From Trachelipus rathkii (lineage: Eukaryota > Arthropoda > Malacostraca > Isopoda > Trachelipodidae): DNA of 10,000 nucleotides. The notes beneath the pieces were generated by a model. The model was not told the DNA's origin and did not search any database. It saw only the letters and a program-made list of their open reading frames with translations. A program made the position numbers and the translations under genes. Every line of letters starts with the position of its first letter. Position 1 is the first letter of the stretch. The DNA is taken from contig JABUQX010118901.1 in NCBI GenBank assembly GCA_015478945.1, positions 1-10,000 of the forward strand, read 5' to 3'. Positions 8,105 to 10,000 of this stretch are shown in pieces.

Positions 8105-8117
8105 TATATATATAATA
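7966..8117. repeat. (TA)n and (TTA)n microsatellite
   Basis: A TTA-trinucleotide stretch (about 7966-7985) is followed by TA-rich sequence up to the Tigger-like terminus. It mirrors 2404-2544. Confidence 0.93.
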
Positions 8118-8195
8118 TCCCTCATAGAATGCTGGGGTTAGGTTAGTGACCCCCGTGTTATAGGCGACATCGCATAATAACTCTTAACTCCCCTG
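8118..8195 (-). mobile_element. Terminal region of the right Tigger-like transposon
   Basis: It reads TCCCTCATAGAATGCTGGGG from 8118 on the plus strand and continues through GTTATAGGCGACATCGC. It abuts (TA)n on its outer side and matches the complement of 2338-2404 almost base for base. This defines the 3' end of the element relative to its transposase. Confidence 0.65.
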
Positions 8196-8558
8196 AAAAT
8201 CATTAATTTAAAATTTTATTCTTTGATATAAGGTTGAATAAAATACAGCAGTATTTTTATTTATCCTTAATAACTTGAATTATAATTTAATGAATAATGT
8301 TATTTACAGTACAGTATATAAACATATTTTATTGACTAGTTAATTAGTATGATATTTATTACATTACAGTACAGTACTGTAACATCTTAAATTGAACAAA
8401 AAAAAAAGTTTTTTTTTAAATGAGTGAAAAAAAATATATTACAAACTTCATAATATATATAAAATCCATTGTTTTTTTTTCAATTTATTTTAATAGCCTA
8501 AGTGCTGTAATATAAAATTTTAAAGCTAATCCCAAGTGCGCACAATAAATAGTTCTTT
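8196..8558 (-). other. 3' untranslated and subterminal region of the right Tigger-like copy
   Basis: AT-rich non-coding sequence mirroring 1979-2337. It carries TACAGTACAG-type motifs at about 8306-8315 and 8365-8382, and a pair of A and T homopolymer runs at about 8398-8417. No gene is visible. Confidence 0.55.
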
Positions 8559-9950
8559 TCAAAGTTGTAAATGAAGTGAAGGAGTTGGAGATTGAAGGCG
8601 GTTCCGAATTTCTGTAGATGATAGGCTGCTTTTTGAGAAATACATCGTTATCGGCAATTGACGCTTTTGCCTTTTTAGATCACCAAAATATTTTCTTTCA
8701 TATGGTTTTAATCATTCTTCAATTTCTTTTAATTTTGAGACTGCATTCCATTGAAGGATCTTTGTCGACAATGAAATTATTTAACTGTTTTGTCATACGA
8801 AACACAGTTCACCTAATGTATTTAAATCCCAATCATTTACAACAGCATTTTCTTCATCATCATCTTCAGTAATCAAAGACTTGAATTAAACAAGGTTCAG
8901 CGTAAACACATCTATTCGTTAATTGTTCCTTTTCCCTTCAATTAATTCTTCAAATTTCTTTTTGGTGGGTCGTCAAATCCATCACCACCAACGTGATGAG
9001 CAATTGCAACAATGTTTGCAATTTCATATTCTACAGTTGAAAATCCTTGAAAATCTGTAATTCACTCTATAAATTTCTCCAGCAAGCGCTAACCGGGTGT
9101 GGTTTAATTTGATCAATTGCCTCCTTAACATAATTTCCACAGTCTGCAATATTTAAAGATTTCCTCCAGTTCATGACGCTTGCATTCGAATTCCTCATTC
9201 AAGAAAATTACAAATCCGTGTGAATGTTATCTTTATGTAATTAGCTTTGAAACATTGATTCACTCCTTGATCTAAAGGTTGAAGAATCGAAGTATTGGCT
9301 GGAACAAATACAACTTCGACATTCTCATTGGCAGTTTTAAGCCCTCCTGGATGACTGCCATCATTGTCAAGTATTAACAACCCTTTAAATGGCATTCCTT
9401 TTTTTTCAAGGTAACTCTTGATTTCTGAAACAAAGCACTTATAAAACCAGTCTTTAAATAAATTGAGTGTGACCCAAGCCTTTTTATTGGATTGCCAGGA
9501 GACTAGCAACAGATTTTTGTTTTTTCCTATTATACAATGTAGGTTTGCTGACTTATGAAGGAAGCCAGGTTTTATTAAGTGGCCAGCTACATTGCAGCAA
9601 AATAATATTGTCACGCGATCCTTTGCTGCTTTGAAGCCTGGGCCTCGCTTTTCATTTTTAGAAAGGTGTGTGCGATCTGGCATTTTTTTTTCTTCAGAAA
9701 AGCCCAGTTTCATCAGCATTGAAAACTTGTTCAGGCAGGTACCCTTTATCTTCATTTATTTTCATAAATTCATCTGAAAAAGTTCTTGCTGCTTCATTAT
9801 CTGCGGACGTCGTTTTCGATTCATGTCTTCAAGCTAGATATTTAATGCTAGTTCGGTTTTAACCAACGTATCATCTCGCAGACGGCTTGTCATTTTAGAT
9901 GCACTTAAAGATCTGCCTAGTATGACTGCGTTCTTAATTCTTTTTCTTTG
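8559..9950 (-). pseudogene. Broken pogo/Tigger-type DDE transposase, right copy
   Basis: This is the minus-strand counterpart of the left pseudogene. Its core at about 9195-9776 differs by only three apparent amino-acid changes (Ile to Lys, Glu to Gly, Gln to Arg) and no indel over about 560 bases. The catalytic blocks LILDNDGSHP and PANTSILQPLDQGV are intact. It shares the left copy's defects: the early TGA with a 9-base homopolymer (9683-9691 on the plus strand), TAG in place of Trp, and the frame loss just after it. It also has private one-base insertions in the C-terminal region (about 8850-8960). The C-terminal stop maps to 8559-8561. The N-terminal DNA-binding part is degenerate and its limit uncertain. 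Confidence 0.88.
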
Positions 9951-10000
9951 TTTTTAATTGTTTGAATTGTCAATTCATTTCTCCCGTATTTACATGCAAC

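Noticed and set aside
7757..8146. 129-codon open frame rich in Tyr and Ile
   Set aside because: Same (TA)n effect, passing through the mini-element and two microsatellites. Not coding.

Overview
This window reads as AT-rich, repeat-dominated, non-coding animal DNA. The evidence is a decayed pogo/Tigger-type transposase, several nested non-autonomous DNA transposons, very long (TA)n tracts, and one short exon with eukaryotic splice signals. An arthropod (insect or crustacean) is my best guess, but nothing in the sequence fixes the lineage. I see no intact long gene, tRNA, rRNA or prokaryotic signal.

The dominant structure is a giant imperfect palindrome. Reading inward from about 553 on the left and from 10000 on the right, the same modules appear in mirror order. 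From the outside in they are: a broken Tigger transposase (about 606-1978 and 8559-9950) with its 3' terminal region (to 2404 and from 8118); (TA)n; a roughly 100 bp self-complementary mini-element (2545-2642 and 7866-7965); (TA)n; a roughly 970 bp inverted-repeat-ended element (2731-3709 and 6824-7784); (TA)n; a block of about 790-800 bp carrying a 78 bp putative first coding exon (exon 4512-4589 on +, 5929-6006 on -); (TA)n; and a central foldback (4813-5705) whose own arms surround a loop of about 260 bp (5134-5393) with no mirror copy. The right arm runs off the window end, so the palindrome may be longer.

Outside the palindrome, 1-552 holds no gene. It does contain a CCGG-rich hairpin (about 229-350) that stands out from the AT-rich background and may be a hAT-like transposon end.

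The two arms share the same inactivating lesions in the transposase, so the inverted duplication came after those lesions and after all the nested insertions. Identity between the arms is patchy. The transposase core is nearly identical, other stretches have frequent 1-base indels, and two short segments seem unrelated between arms. This fits either a real inverted duplication with patches of gene conversion, or a snap-back or missed-adaptor long-read artefact with uneven polishing. The sequence alone does not decide. If real, the locus could produce a very long hairpin RNA from the converging arms.
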